A stretch of DNA of 47,861 bases, taken from a virus. Position 1 is the stretch's first letter. Each line of letters starts with the position of its first letter. The stretch is taken from the IMG/VR virus record IMGVR_UViG_3300025276_000052, positions 1-47,861 of that record, one strand, 5' to 3'. This document shows positions 28,501-38,130 of the stretch, one piece after another. The notes under the pieces are model-generated. The model saw nothing but the letters and a program-made list of their open reading frames with translations. It was not told the DNA's origin and did not search any database. The translations under genes and the position numbers were made by a program.

Positions 28501-31500
28501 TAATCGTTTTTGAGCGTCAATAAGATTATCAGCACCAATCTTTTGTTGTTTAAGATTGTTTCTAATTTCAGCGATTTCTTTACTAACTGTTGTGTTTGCT
28601 CTAGTACCTAATACTCTATCAAAACCTACACGTAATTCTTGCTGAGTAACTTCTGCTTGAACCTTATAGATTGAACTTTCCAATAATAAGTCTTGTGCTT
28701 TTTGTCTTACCTCAGCTAACGTTCTTTTTCTAGGATTTGGAATTGCTTTGCCTGTTTCACTATCAAGAAGCACACCATCACTTTCTACTGTTGTGTTTGC
28801 GTAATCATTTACTTTGTCTTTTAACTCGTTAAACAAAGCTCTTCCAACATTTACACCACCTTCAACATTAGTAAATTCTAAAGGCATTTCAAGAAACGCA
28901 TCAATATGAACTTTCATAGCAGTATTAATTGCTTTAGCAGGAAATTTTCTATTCTTTAAAACAACTCTAATTGAAGCATCACTAAACCCATTCAGCCTGC
29001 CCTGTTCTATAATACCCTGCATTGATTGACCACTACTGAAAGCGGCTTCGGGATTTTTCATCTGAATCAACTGAGCATCAGTCATCTTTAATTTCTTTCC
29101 TGCAAAGATGTCTGCGAGTGCAGTACCTAGGAATTCATCTAAAGAGAGGGCTTGAATCTGTGCAGGAGTTAGGTCATTAGATAGACTAAATTGTTCTTTA
29201 ATTGATTTCCAAATACCAAGCAACCATTCCTGAAACTTAGACCTTAAAGATGCATCTGCAATACTTTGGCCCTTATTACCAATAAGAATTGCCATGGCTT
29301 CATTGGTAGCTTTTTTAATGTCACCGTTGAATATTACTAACTGTCTAGCAAACTCTGCGTCTTGCTGCACAAGCTCTGCTCCTTTATTATAAATAGCAGT
29401 TCCTTTTTTAGTAGTCTGTAAGTAGTCTGTCCATACGTGCCCCATCTCGTGGATAGCAGTATTAAATAATTGAGAATCTGAATTATGTGTTTGTGGATTT
29501 ATATAAATATCTCCATCAACTGTAACACCATAAATTACTTCGTTCCCTTTTAGGTATACTTTAACTCCGGGAGATTGTATTACATTTTGAAAGGTAGCTG
29601 CATCAGTAGATATAGCGACACTTGGAAAAGACACATTTAAAAAGTTTATTAGTTTTGTTGAGTTCTCAATGTTACCTTCTGTTACTGCACCTATAAATTC
29701 TAATCCGGGAAGTCCGTTCTGAACACCAACCGTTTCAGTTAGTATAGTTCCTACACTTGATGGTTTTAATTGACCTTCTTCTAAAGTCTCTTGTCCTTTT
29801 TTCTTTTTACTATTTTCTACTTGTTTAGGAGTAAATGTTTTTCCTTTAGCTTCATCTTTAGTAAGACCAACTATCGCATTATTAAATGCGGTAGGGAATG
29901 CATCTTGAATAGGAATCGACTCTTCTAAAACTCCAATGTTTCTTCCCCTAACTCCCCAATCATAATTGGGATGGTTAGTTTTAATTACCTCCGGATTTAA
30001 CACATCAATACCTTGAATTGCAACCACACTTCTTTGTGGTACATTTTTCATTTGTGGGTCAGTAATTAAATCAGTAATTTCAGAAAGAGACAGTAATGTT
30101 CTACTTTCAGCAGGCATGTTTTCTAATAAGATAGAAGGTACTAAAGAATTTGGTTTACCTGCATTAGTTGTTTCTCCTGCTCTGTTAGGAGAACCAAACG
30201 CTATAGTCTCTAACAATACTCTACGTGAGGGTAATGTTAATGTTTTTAAAATTTTAGCATCTAAAAGTTGTTCAATGCTTTCAACGCTTTGAGCCTTACT
30301 AAGCAACTCTTGTTTTTGTTTAATTGTTTTACTATACGCCTTAGATGTTAATTCAGAAAGTTTAGCTCCCTTTAGACCTATACCTGTTTCTACTGCAGCT
30401 TCTAGCTTAGCTATATCAATTGTAGTTTGTTCTATAAACGCCTCTAAAGCTTTTACTTTATTTTCCTTAGGTATCTTGGTAAGATTATCAGCTAAAACTC
30501 TAAACGTTGCTTCGTTAGATAGCAAAGAACCTTCACCCATTTTTACAACAGTTAAAGGAACTAATCCGTTGTGTTCAGGATTTTCCTTCCACCACTTCTT
30601 AAATAAAGGAATGTTTGCCATATAAACTTCCTCTGCTTTAATAAGCATATCATTGGCTTCTTTTTCTGTAGTGTTAGCCCATGCTGCTCCTTCGTTTCCT
30701 TCTGTTTCAGTAAATCCTAAACCACCTTTTAAATCAACAATAACATTTCCTGTTTCAGGATTTGTAATATTACCTGTAGTAAGTTGGTCTGATATAGTAA
30801 ATACTGTAGGAATACCATTTATAATCTGTAAAGAAGCCGTTGTAACCGGACGGTTTGTTCTGCTGCCTAACTCTTTACCGTCTATAGGAACTCTTTTACC
30901 TGAGTTTACAACAGTTTTTTCGTTACCCGACACCATTGCATCCATTCTATTTAATTCTAGCTCTTCAGCTTCAATCTGAATGTCATTATCAATGTTACCG
31001 TCTAAGCCTTCTTTCATTCTGAAATCAACTTTAGGCCCGTCATTAAGTGAGTTTTCTAAATCACTAACTTCCTCGTTTAATACTTTTGACTCTGACTTAA
31101 GTTTTTTTGATATACCTTTTATTTGTTTTTTTATTTCAGATATATTTTCTTTTACTTCAACAATATTATCTTTAGCCGCTTGTTTTAATTCTTCAATAGC
31201 ATCTGCCTTCTCTTGCTTAGGCATTTTCTTTTTCCTAGTCTCTGCTATATCAGTTTTAAGTTCTTGTCTTATGCTAAGGATTTCGTTTTGTTGGTCTTCA
31301 ATCTCTCCTTCAAAACTTGCAACCTCTTCCTCTAAAGGATTTATTTCTAATCCTGACTCTAACGAGTTCTGCCCGTCATCTTGGACGTTGGCTTCTTCGT
31401 TAGTTTCTTCGGCAAACTCGTTCTCGAGGAGTACTCGTTCTCCCACCTCTGTGCTATTTTCGGTTTGTTTTGGTGCATCCACCTTCTTTGTGCTTGACTT

Positions 31501-34500
31501 ACGAATGGCATCTTCTTCTTTTTTAGTGGTTATTAATTCATTCAACTCTAATGCAACTGCAGCATCATTGAATACGCTTATGTCTGTACTTTCAATTTCT
31601 TTTTGTGATAATGATTTTATCCTTTTAAGAAACTCTTCTTTATTATATCTCTTTCTGATACTTCTACCAAATCGATTCTTTTCTGATATTGTATATCTAG
31701 GCACTTCTACTCTTACATCTGTGTCTGACGTTTGTCTTCCTGAAAAAGTTTTAAACTGAAGATTTGTTTGCTTATCTACGCTTCTTAGTGTCTTTGAAGA
31801 CACTATCTCTGCTAACTCGTTTTTAATCCCTTTGATTGTTTCGCTAAAAATCTCTCTTGAATTAGTTGTTTCTGAAAGTTTTTCTTTAGCAGCTAACAAA
31901 GCCATCGTTCTATTTTCTAAAGCAGGGTTATTGCTAAAATCAAACTTGCCTATAGTTACTCCGTTTGTTTCAAGTAAAGTTCTTGCATCTTTTCTAAGAC
32001 CAATGTTTTGATTTATTCTTTGAGCAGACTCAGGGCTAATCTGTCCTAGTTCAAGCATACCTTGAGTCCAATCCGCAATCTTCTTACCTGAGTAATTTGA
32101 TTCAGCCATATAAGCTATGTCTTCAAACTGCTCTGCTATAGTTATGTTGTTTACATTTCTTCCATCCATGTACATGTTCATAGCTGCAAAAGGAGCACTC
32201 ATCCCTACACCACCTATAATTTCATCCATGACCTCAGCCATGCTTTCTTCTTGACCTGCAACTTTTTGTGCTAGGTATTCTCCTAGTCCTTCAGAAATTG
32301 GGTCAAGCGTAGCAACACTTGCTAATCCTGCTGCAACTCTTGTAGTCCTAGTTCCTAAAGCTCCTACTTTAAATAATCTACCTGCTAAACCGAATGATAT
32401 TCTATCAACAACACCTATCGTTAAACCACGAGCTAGTCCTATTCGTTTAGCTTCTGCCCATACTTCAGGGTCTTTAATTGCGTTAACTAATTCATCAGCA
32501 TCTTGAGGCTTGTAACCTTGATTAGATACTGCTTCATAAAAAGAATTTGTATATTCTAAAGCAACCATCGTAGTAGCAACTCCATTTTTTAATCCATCAA
32601 TACCACCTGCTATAAGTCCTGCTCCTGTTGTAGCAAAACCTAGAGGCCCTGCGGAAAAACCTGTTGCTCCCATAGTACCACCTACTGCAGCCTCTGCAGT
32701 TACTGCTGCTCCTACAATTTTTAAACCATATGGTAACATTTGACTAATTGATTGAGCAGCCATACTCATTGCTATTTCAACAGGGTCATCATAAAAAGCA
32801 TCCATTCTCTCAGAGTAACTAAGAGCACCATGGTATCTACTTAAAGCTCTTCCTGTTGGTTTACTTTGTTGTATATTTTTTTGATTTACAATATACTCTG
32901 CAGCTTCTCGTATTGATAAGTCATCTTCCATATCAACAATACCCATGGACATTGCTAATATTTTTTGATTTGCTTTTCCGTTTGCCCAACCTCCACTCCA
33001 AGAACTTGAGAATGAAGCCCAATTATCAACAAAAGTTTTACGTGCGTTTCTATCAACCTTGGCATCAAGATAAGTCTTAGCTACTTCAAATTTTTGTGCA
33101 GCATCTGCTTTCCCAAACTCAACCTCAGCATTTCTAACCAATAAGTCGTTTATTCTTATTTCTTCTGCAGAAGTCTTTGGTTTATAGTTTTGTAGTTTTT
33201 CTCTACTTACTCCAAACTCTGACAACGTAACTTCGTTAAGAGCAGTTGCTTCTTGCTTGTATACATAGTTAGATTCCGCAGCAATTTTTATTTTACCTTT
33301 TAATTGTTTTTCAATTACTAAATCAAAATCTTCTCTTACTCTTCTAAAGTCAGTATCATTTACTGTTTCTCTTAGTTCTTCAGCTTGTAGATTAAGCTTC
33401 TCAGTATACTCTAAAATATCTTGTCTTCTTCTTCCGTTTACATATAGAGCACTATATTTTTCTGCATTTTCTTTACTTAAATCTTCTTCTCTAAAAGGCA
33501 TTTCCTCTGTACCAAAACCACCTTCATCATTGAATACACCTGCGGTTTTTGCAAGGTCATAACGTTGACCTTCAATAAACCTTAGTTCATCCATTATATC
33601 TTCATAAGCATCTAACTCAGTTTTGTAAGTGGTATAATCAAGTCCTCGTTCTGCATAAAATGCTTTAGCTTCCCCGTCTACAGTACTTATGTTTTTCCAA
33701 GAACCTTCTGCAAATTCTTGTGCTGCTTCTTCTGTGTCAAAATTAAATACCTCACCTCTTTTTTTGGCTTCTTCATAAGCTTCCATTCCGCTTTTTTCCA
33801 TCCACCATCTTGGGTCACTACCATATGTTTCTCCTTTTGGAAAAAGGGTAGGGTAAACCACTTCTTTACCGTCAATATTTGCTGATTCTAATAATACAGT
33901 AGATTCTGTTCCGTCTGCATTAATACGAGCAGTTCTTCGAATATTTGCTATTTTAATAGCATTATCAATTACATCTTGTTCTTCGTCTGATGTTTGTTGA
34001 TTTTGAGGACGAGCATAATTTGAAACAAAGTTTTTTAATTTTGAAGCCTGTTCTTGAGTAACAGATTCTAAACGACCTTTACCTCCTAAGATTATTGTTT
34101 CTCTTTCTACTGAGCCCGGAGCAATAACCTCTAATTTGTTTGCCCCTGCAGCTCTAAAGATAAAACCATAGCTACCGTACATTGATGTAAAGTAATCTAC
34201 TGCATCTGTTTCAGATTGAGATATAGTTTGTGAAGTTGTGTTTTCTAATGCGTTTACAAAGTCTTCAGTTTTAAGTAATTCGGCTAAATTTGCTTTGCCT
34301 ATTTCTTTTTCAGCAGCCAATGTTGCAGCCTCATCTGCTTGTAACTGTAAGTTAGCGGGTTCGTTTGCTTTAGTTTCTTGTAAGGTTAATTTAAAGTCAG
34401 CAGCCCCTTGATTATTAGCTTCGTCTATTGCTTCCTGTGTAGGATACATGCCTCCTTGTCTTCTGTCATAAGGAGACTCATAATCCGATTCGCCTATATT

Positions 34501-34842
34501 AGTAGGTACGTATTCAGGTTCTTCACGATTCGCAAAAGCTTCAGGGTCAAATATTGGAATTTGTTCTTGATTAGTCTCTGCTTGCTCCGAAGAACCATTT
34601 GCCAAGTTTAATTCCGAATTTTCTTTTTTTTTTACTTCTTCGTTAGCAAGTTGTTGTTCAGCCCAAGCAGATTCAAATGTTGCGAAATCTGTTTCTGTGC
34701 TTAAAACTCTAGCTTCTTGTGCTTGTTTGTGCATAAAAAGTTTTTGCTCTTCAGTTGATTGCGCAAATTCCTCAAACGAAGTCTGAGTACTTAGTATTCT
34801 ACCTGCAATAAAACTGTCGTAAAGAGCCTGTAACTTATCCAT
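25549..34842 (-). CDS. giant polyvalent virion protein (3097 residues)
   Basis: This is the largest gene. Near the N-terminus the unit 'RILSTQTSFEEFA' recurs as 'RVLSTETDFATFE', and later 'VYPTLFPKG' and 'EEAAQEFAEGSWK' fit large internal virion proteins of marine podoviruses. A Gly/Ala-rich hydrophobic region near residues 700-900 (GAAVTAEAAVGGTMGATGF and on) may insert into membrane. A coiled coil (about 1180-1280) follows. A HEMGH motif (His1798-His1802) with a downstream helix suggests a zinc metallopeptidase of the HExxH type. Near the C-terminus lie further hydrophobic segments (FTMASYSGAILRGND; VYQIPLIGAAIEEALN). Such polyvalent proteins are thought to be injected with the DNA to counter host defence or open the envelope. 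It carries one palindrome copy. No lysozyme or RNA polymerase motif was found. Confidence 0.7.
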   Translation of the reverse strand: MDKLQALYDSFIAGRILSTQTSFEEFAQSTEEQKLFMHKQAQEARVLSTETDFATFESAWAEQQLANEEVKKKENSELNLANGSSEQAETNQEQIPIFDPEAFANREEPEYVPTNIGESDYESPYDRRQGGMYPTQEAIDEANNQGAADFKLTLQETKANEPANLQLQADEAATLAAEKEIGKANLAELLKTEDFVNALENTTSQTISQSETDAVDYFTSMYGSYGFIFRAAGANKLEVIAPGSVERETIILGGKGRLESVTQEQASKLKNFVSNYARPQNQQTSDEEQDVIDNAIKIANIRRTARINADGTESTVLLESANIDGKEVVYPTLFPKGETYGSDPRWWMEKSGMEAYEEAKKRGEVFNFDTEEAAQEFAEGSWKNISTVDGEAKAFYAERGLDYTTYKTELDAYEDIMDELRFIEGQRYDLAKTAGVFNDEGGFGTEEMPFREEDLSKENAEKYSALYVNGRRRQDILEYTEKLNLQAEELRETVNDTDFRRVREDFDLVIEKQLKGKIKIAAESNYVYKQEATALNEVTLSEFGVSREKLQNYKPKTSAEEIRINDLLVRNAEVEFGKADAAQKFEVAKTYLDAKVDRNARKTFVDNWASFSSSWSGGWANGKANQKILAMSMGIVDMEDDLSIREAAEYIVNQKNIQQSKPTGRALSRYHGALSYSERMDAFYDDPVEIAMSMAAQSISQMLPYGLKIVGAAVTAEAAVGGTMGATGFSAGPLGFATTGAGLIAGGIDGLKNGVATTMVALEYTNSFYEAVSNQGYKPQDADELVNAIKDPEVWAEAKRIGLARGLTIGVVDRISFGLAGRLFKVGALGTRTTRVAAGLASVATLDPISEGLGEYLAQKVAGQEESMAEVMDEIIGGVGMSAPFAAMNMYMDGRNVNNITIAEQFEDIAYMAESNYSGKKIADWTQGMLELGQISPESAQRINQNIGLRKDARTLLETNGVTIGKFDFSNNPALENRTMALLAAKEKLSETTNSREIFSETIKGIKNELAEIVSSKTLRSVDKQTNLQFKTFSGRQTSDTDVRVEVPRYTISEKNRFGRSIRKRYNKEEFLKRIKSLSQKEIESTDISVFNDAAVALELNELITTKKEEDAIRKSSTKKVDAPKQTENSTEVGERVLLENEFAEETNEEANVQDDGQNSLESGLEINPLEEEVASFEGEIEDQQNEILSIRQELKTDIAETRKKKMPKQEKADAIEELKQAAKDNIVEVKENISEIKKQIKGISKKLKSESKVLNEEVSDLENSLNDGPKVDFRMKEGLDGNIDNDIQIEAEELELNRMDAMVSGNEKTVVNSGKRVPIDGKELGSRTNRPVTTASLQIINGIPTVFTISDQLTTGNITNPETGNVIVDLKGGLGFTETEGNEGAAWANTTEKEANDMLIKAEEVYMANIPLFKKWWKENPEHNGLVPLTVVKMGEGSLLSNEATFRVLADNLTKIPKENKVKALEAFIEQTTIDIAKLEAAVETGIGLKGAKLSELTSKAYSKTIKQKQELLSKAQSVESIEQLLDAKILKTLTLPSRRVLLETIAFGSPNRAGETTNAGKPNSLVPSILLENMPAESRTLLSLSEITDLITDPQMKNVPQRSVVAIQGIDVLNPEVIKTNHPNYDWGVRGRNIGVLEESIPIQDAFPTAFNNAIVGLTKDEAKGKTFTPKQVENSKKKKGQETLEEGQLKPSSVGTILTETVGVQNGLPGLEFIGAVTEGNIENSTKLINFLNVSFPSVAISTDAATFQNVIQSPGVKVYLKGNEVIYGVTVDGDIYINPQTHNSDSQLFNTAIHEMGHVWTDYLQTTKKGTAIYNKGAELVQQDAEFARQLVIFNGDIKKATNEAMAILIGNKGQSIADASLRSKFQEWLLGIWKSIKEQFSLSNDLTPAQIQALSLDEFLGTALADIFAGKKLKMTDAQLIQMKNPEAAFSSGQSMQGIIEQGRLNGFSDASIRVVLKNRKFPAKAINTAMKVHIDAFLEMPLEFTNVEGGVNVGRALFNELKDKVNDYANTTVESDGVLLDSETGKAIPNPRKRTLAEVRQKAQDLLLESSIYKVQAEVTQQELRVGFDRVLGTRANTTVSKEIAEIRNNLKQQKIGADNLIDAQKRLRNIVRKLLPKNTKYTKGQVDKLLRTINSTNQKNFKGKALLLMEDIVTIRETIRTNMIKDLLATVKKKAQFKKTESGKIRGKGVDAYGQRYFVYSKQVLDMVIANDIDGLTAFDKSINADQIDVINQKLANKEKISSEERFLLDKQLAYDTYADIAAMDYYQVEQVLADTKATAKESIARLNNRRALRRAETEKIVAEFDAQIERDFPELFGENGKLLEGNELQNAKASIRKSLSDKGLFKGITEFLSEFAADQKYEPTGLKKYLRNTSVHFGTLANVLDRGTRGNMFQDYVYKGINRADERYYTGVFVQEDKINAMAEKLGFKTWKDWKYSLGEDTISILNVRNSKTDNTYDEKAITKDKALRLLSLEKNKIQRDKLRAQGFTPAKMQQLEEFVGEDNMIMSDMVMDYFSNFYFESVNEVYIQANDIGLRKVENYFPTMTLSGTVTAADMLSGDFAKVFSAEFAPSLKDRTDVTGNIALGFDFSEVVEDHIQAMERYKAYALTVKQMNTVLKSPAINTLLRETATDKLFSRSLSYMINPTAGPKMDADATSWLQGRFVNYALSFKPIQVVKQASSFIQAFEEYSYLGRKTTIIPGVDLAIDMVGMALDYAAVLATLPKQIREAKAMSGTFKNRLVRGLEGDTFGLESGGRRNAPKYKNRKDKLGKGVRGFDTAAGFNTVAGDILGVLGYKAAYNRNIKNGMNAALALEKFNEYNSTQQTRRASEKVGVQQGTDTGSRFFTMFGSTIFLLMNKVMSSSNNIYSQVAQKKVPLTKDVRALALSWSAANAMFTMASYSGAILRGNDEERDEAWRQVKLAATGLSLVYQIPLIGAAIEEALNNADTPLSNKGRPVSEGVNPFTNVFRRVSKGIVEAQKGEASVAKVIVPVLELAAGVQTTAPVALFKTFGGDFSDENIYDLMGITKSYRPGYMMKKPVNKGMNKSDVKKLFPELYKTMYPKIDKTTDVNYQMEQMNKELMKSIYGGQ
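31788..31803 (+). repeat. dispersed palindrome copy 9 (inside the giant virion gene)
   Basis: Perfect GTGTCTTTGAAGACAC with full A/T flanks. On the coding (minus) strand it encodes VSSKT near residue 1014. Confidence 0.85.
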
Positions 34843-34850
34843 ATTGTCTA

Positions 34851-36827
34851 TTAATTTATTGGATTACCAAAAGCATCCACATTAAGTTTTTTGTTAGTCT
34901 CTTGTCTCTTACTTGTTCTTTTAACTTCTTTTGAAGTTCCTTTACCTACAAGGAAAAATCCTAATCCTGATGTTTTAATATCTTCTTTTGTTGCTAGACT
35001 CCAAGAAGCTCGCTTAATATCATCTAATCCTTTTATTATTTGTGCACTAATCTCGTCTTCAGTTCCCTCCATATTAATTCTAGCAATTTCAACATTACCG
35101 TCTTTAACAGTAACTATATCACTACCTGCTTTTGCAGTACCAACTACAAGTTTGTTTCCTCCCGGAATTGATTTTAAAGCAGATTTAATTGCAGTTTCTG
35201 TTAAGGTTTCATCAAAGTTATTCTCATCATCTTTTACAAATGAATCAACACTTATGAATTTATCCATTTCTCTTAAGAATGTATCTTCTTGTGTTTCATC
35301 TATTTTTTGATTACTTGCTCCAAATCCTTTTGATTCAGCATTAAAACTTCTTTGAGGATTAGTTGAACTTGATTTCAATAAAGTATCTATATTATCAATT
35401 TTCTTTGTAGCAAAGAAATTGGCTGCTCCTGTAACCCAAGCATCTTGTGTCAATCCTGTGTTTGTGTTATCCGCAAAATCTAACTCTTCAGGTTGTCTAC
35501 CATCTGTATATGTAATAATTACAGACTTAGCGTTTCTGTCAATGGTATCTATTGCAGGATTAGAACTTCTTAAGAAATCTATCGCTTCATCTACCTCAGC
35601 AGCATTACCATAATAAAGCTTAGCAACATTAGAAAGAGATGACTTTTCACCACCTACTTTATTAGCGTTGTTTGTGTCATTTGTAGTAGGAGATTTGTAA
35701 TCATTAACTGATACTGCTTTTTTCTCTCTATTAACTTTGTTTCTAATAGCCGTACGCATATAAGCATATACCTCATCCTCTTGTTGTTTGGAGTTAGGGT
35801 TTATGCTCTCATCAAAAACAGGCACAACTGTACCTCCTTCTCTGCTCATTAGTATTAAACTCTTATCTTTTTTTGCTTCTTCTACATCAAAAGTAAAACT
35901 GTATTCTTTATTGTCTTTGTCAGCTACTACAAAATCAGTAAGTACAGATGAGATGTTATATCCATTTCCTGAGAGCTGACCTTTAATCCAATCGTTCTCA
36001 GCCGAAAGATATAAGTTTGCAACTTCACCTTCTTCTGTTGTTAGGCCTAAGTTTTCCATGTCGCTTTTAGAAAGCTTTTTTGAAAACGGGTCTATAGATG
36101 TAATTAACTGACCTGCAGAAGTTCTACCACCTGTTACTTTAGCAATTTCTGTCCACGCTCCTGTAGCTTCTACCCATTTTGAAGTAGCTGCCTCAACATT
36201 GTATTTATCAAAAGTACCTGTTATTTGACCACGCAATGCACTTACTGCAACTAAATCATTAGGGTTTGAAGATATTGTGGTTAATCCTGTGTCTTTATTT
36301 TTTTCTCTGTAACCTGCACTAACTTTTCCTGTTTGTGGATTAATGACTAATTCACTTCTATTAAAATTTGCAAATCCTTCAGCATTCTCCATAAGCCACA
36401 CTTCCATTTTCTGAGAAGCGGTAGCAGGGTCTTGGCTTTTAAACCTTTCCATTTTAGTAGCGTACTGTGCTTGATAGTCTTCAATTAAATTAAAAGCATT
36501 TTCAGTTCCGTCAAGTAAATTTTGACGCATTTGAGTATATTCATATTGGTCTATACCTCCTGCTCTTAATAACTTATCTTGTACAAGAGTAACTTCTCTT
36601 GCATTATCAGCATAGGCAATACCCCAATTTCTAATAGTATCACTTTCTCCTTGAGGAATGACATCTAAAGTTTTTTGAAATTGTCTTGTGGCTTCATTAA
36701 TAGCACCCTTCTTGTCAATCCTTGTTTGTATTTCATCTTGAACTACGTCAGATAACTGTGTTGTTACCTCAGCCCAATTTATTGCTGCCTGAGGGTCTCT
36801 CGGTTGATATTTATAGTATGTTGCCAT
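34851..36827 (-). CDS. probable internal virion protein (658 residues)
   Basis: The product begins MATYYKYQPRDPQAAINWAE and is hydrophilic and mostly helical for its first 150 residues, with no membrane segment. The sequence has a series of alpha/beta segments and a basic end (GTSKEVKRTSKRQETNKKLN). It lies between the giant virion protein gene and the Ala-rich protein gene with spacing of 8 and 0 bases. This is the position of internal virion or core proteins in podoviruses. No enzymatic motif is seen. The assignment is by position and composition. Confidence 0.6.
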   Translation of the reverse strand: MATYYKYQPRDPQAAINWAEVTTQLSDVVQDEIQTRIDKKGAINEATRQFQKTLDVIPQGESDTIRNWGIAYADNAREVTLVQDKLLRAGGIDQYEYTQMRQNLLDGTENAFNLIEDYQAQYATKMERFKSQDPATASQKMEVWLMENAEGFANFNRSELVINPQTGKVSAGYREKNKDTGLTTISSNPNDLVAVSALRGQITGTFDKYNVEAATSKWVEATGAWTEIAKVTGGRTSAGQLITSIDPFSKKLSKSDMENLGLTTEEGEVANLYLSAENDWIKGQLSGNGYNISSVLTDFVVADKDNKEYSFTFDVEEAKKDKSLILMSREGGTVVPVFDESINPNSKQQEDEVYAYMRTAIRNKVNREKKAVSVNDYKSPTTNDTNNANKVGGEKSSLSNVAKLYYGNAAEVDEAIDFLRSSNPAIDTIDRNAKSVIITYTDGRQPEELDFADNTNTGLTQDAWVTGAANFFATKKIDNIDTLLKSSSTNPQRSFNAESKGFGASNQKIDETQEDTFLREMDKFISVDSFVKDDENNFDETLTETAIKSALKSIPGGNKLVVGTAKAGSDIVTVKDGNVEIARINMEGTEDEISAQIIKGLDDIKRASWSLATKEDIKTSGLGFFLVGKGTSKEVKRTSKRQETNKKLNVDAFGNPIN

Positions 36828-37697
36828 TTATAGTCTTACATTTTTTAGATAGTCAAATGGGTCTTGAAAAGTTTTTGGTGCATAATTTCTAGACAAAGGA
36901 TTGCCCAATTGGTCTATTGCTTGTTGAAAATCAAATTTTGCTTTTTTCTCAATTGGATTAAGAACAGGAGCTACGGGAGCAACTACGCCACCTGCCCCAA
37001 CTACAGGAGCTGCGCCGGCTTTCCCTTTGGTCTCTGCTTCTAATTTAGCTGCTTCTTCTGCGGCTTTAATTTGAGCTTGTTTGTCCAATGCGGCTTGTTC
37101 AATCTCTGCATCCTCAATAGCTTGTTTGTCTTTAGAGTATAAAGCAAAAGCATTTATACCATCTGCTACTGCACCGATAGTGTTATTAAGTCCTTGTGTA
37201 TTTTGTATTGCTGCTCTATTTTCAAAAGCTGCTGCAGCTTGCTGAGCACCTGCGACCTCTTGTAAGTCCATACCAACACTTATATCTCTAAGTCTTGAAT
37301 CTTCTTCTGCTTTCTGTGCTTCAAGGTCGAATAAATCTTTATTCATTTCATCACGAATCTGACCTTGACCTTCTTGTTGTTGTGCTAATACTCTTCCTGC
37401 GGTAGCCGCTCCTCCTCTTTCGCTTTCAACACCTGCTTCTAATGCCTGTGCTCCTGCTGATAGCATTGCTTCTCTTTGTCTTTCGTAAGGTTCTTTGTTT
37501 ATTGATAAAGCATCTGCGAAATTAACTTCAAGCTTTCTTCGTGCTTCCTCCATTTTTTTGTCAGCATCTCTTTCTGCTGCTTCTGCCGCACTTCTTGCTC
37601 GGTTTGCCGCAGTAAATGACATGATTGCTCCTGTTCCTTTTGCAGCAACACCAACTCCTGCAGAAATTAATAATGCCGTACCTGTTGCAATTCCCAT
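36828..37697 (-). CDS. Ala-rich internal virion protein (289 residues)
   Basis: The N-terminus has a hydrophobic Gly/Ala segment (MGIATGTALLISAGVGVAAK) followed by a very long Ala/Glu/Lys coiled coil (about 35-130: ARSAAEAAERDADKKMEEAR and on). A second coiled coil follows (EQAALDKQAQIKAAEEAAKL) and an Ala/Val/Pro linker (AAPVVGAGGVVAPVAP). This is the layout of small internal core proteins (T7 gp14-like), which make a channel across the outer membrane during ejection. The match is by pattern, not by sequence identity. Confidence 0.6.
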   Translation of the reverse strand: MGIATGTALLISAGVGVAAKGTGAIMSFTAANRARSAAEAAERDADKKMEEARRKLEVNFADALSINKEPYERQREAMLSAGAQALEAGVESERGGAATAGRVLAQQQEGQGQIRDEMNKDLFDLEAQKAEEDSRLRDISVGMDLQEVAGAQQAAAAFENRAAIQNTQGLNNTIGAVADGINAFALYSKDKQAIEDAEIEQAALDKQAQIKAAEEAAKLEAETKGKAGAAPVVGAGGVVAPVAPVLNPIEKKAKFDFQQAIDQLGNPLSRNYAPKTFQDPFDYLKNVRL

Positions 37698-37698
37698 A

Positions 37699-38109
37699 TT
37701 ATAATAGTTTTATCATCTCTTTATTGTAGCTATCTCCCTGTGCATACCCTTGCTTTTCATATGTCTCAATTAAGCTATTGCTTTTAATTAAAGCATATGC
37801 ATATTTTGCTCCTGTAGACTTTGCTGCTTCTGTTAATCTTTCAATTAACAAGCCCATAGCTTCCTTTCGCTGAGGTTTTTTTCTGTATGTTTTACTTGAT
37901 ATAATCCAATCAATCCAAGCTACTTTTGAATTGGTATTGTAAATATATCCGGCACATATTGGAATATCATCATCAAAAATAATAATACCTCCTGTTCCAT
38001 TTTCAGGAAGAAAGTCTTTTAATGGAGCATCCCATCCCCAATCTTGCCACCACCCTAATAATATATTGTCATAATTATCGTCAGTAATCTGCTTTATATT
38101 AAATTTCAT
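37699..38109 (-). CDS. GNAT-like acetyltransferase
   Basis: This 136-residue protein follows the GNAT fold: an N-terminal strand-helix (IKQITDDNYDNILLGWWQDW), a beta hairpin (GGIIIFDDDIPICAGYIY) and strand 4 (AWIDWIISSK). The acetyl-CoA-binding helix region follows (YRKKPQRKEAMGLLIERL, in place of the usual Q/RxxGxG/A loop), and then a final strand-helix (YAYALIKSNSLIETYEKQGY). The missing classical loop makes activity uncertain. Small GNAT-like genes are common beside internal virion genes in marine podoviruses. It may modify a virion or host protein. Confidence 0.7.
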   Translation of the reverse strand: MKFNIKQITDDNYDNILLGWWQDWGWDAPLKDFLPENGTGGIIIFDDDIPICAGYIYNTNSKVAWIDWIISSKTYRKKPQRKEAMGLLIERLTEAAKSTGAKYAYALIKSNSLIETYEKQGYAQGDSYNKEMIKLL

Positions 38110-38116
38110 TTACTAG

Positions 38117-38124
38117 CAAAGATA
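38117..38124 (-). promoter_or_regulatory. -7-like element (TATCTTTG) before the GNAT-like gene
   Basis: The minus strand reads TATCTTTG eight bases upstream of the GNAT-like ATG, matching TAnnTTTG. A very short leader would result. It lies in the 21-base gap after the preceding gene. Confidence 0.4.
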
Positions 38125-38130
38125 GTAAAT

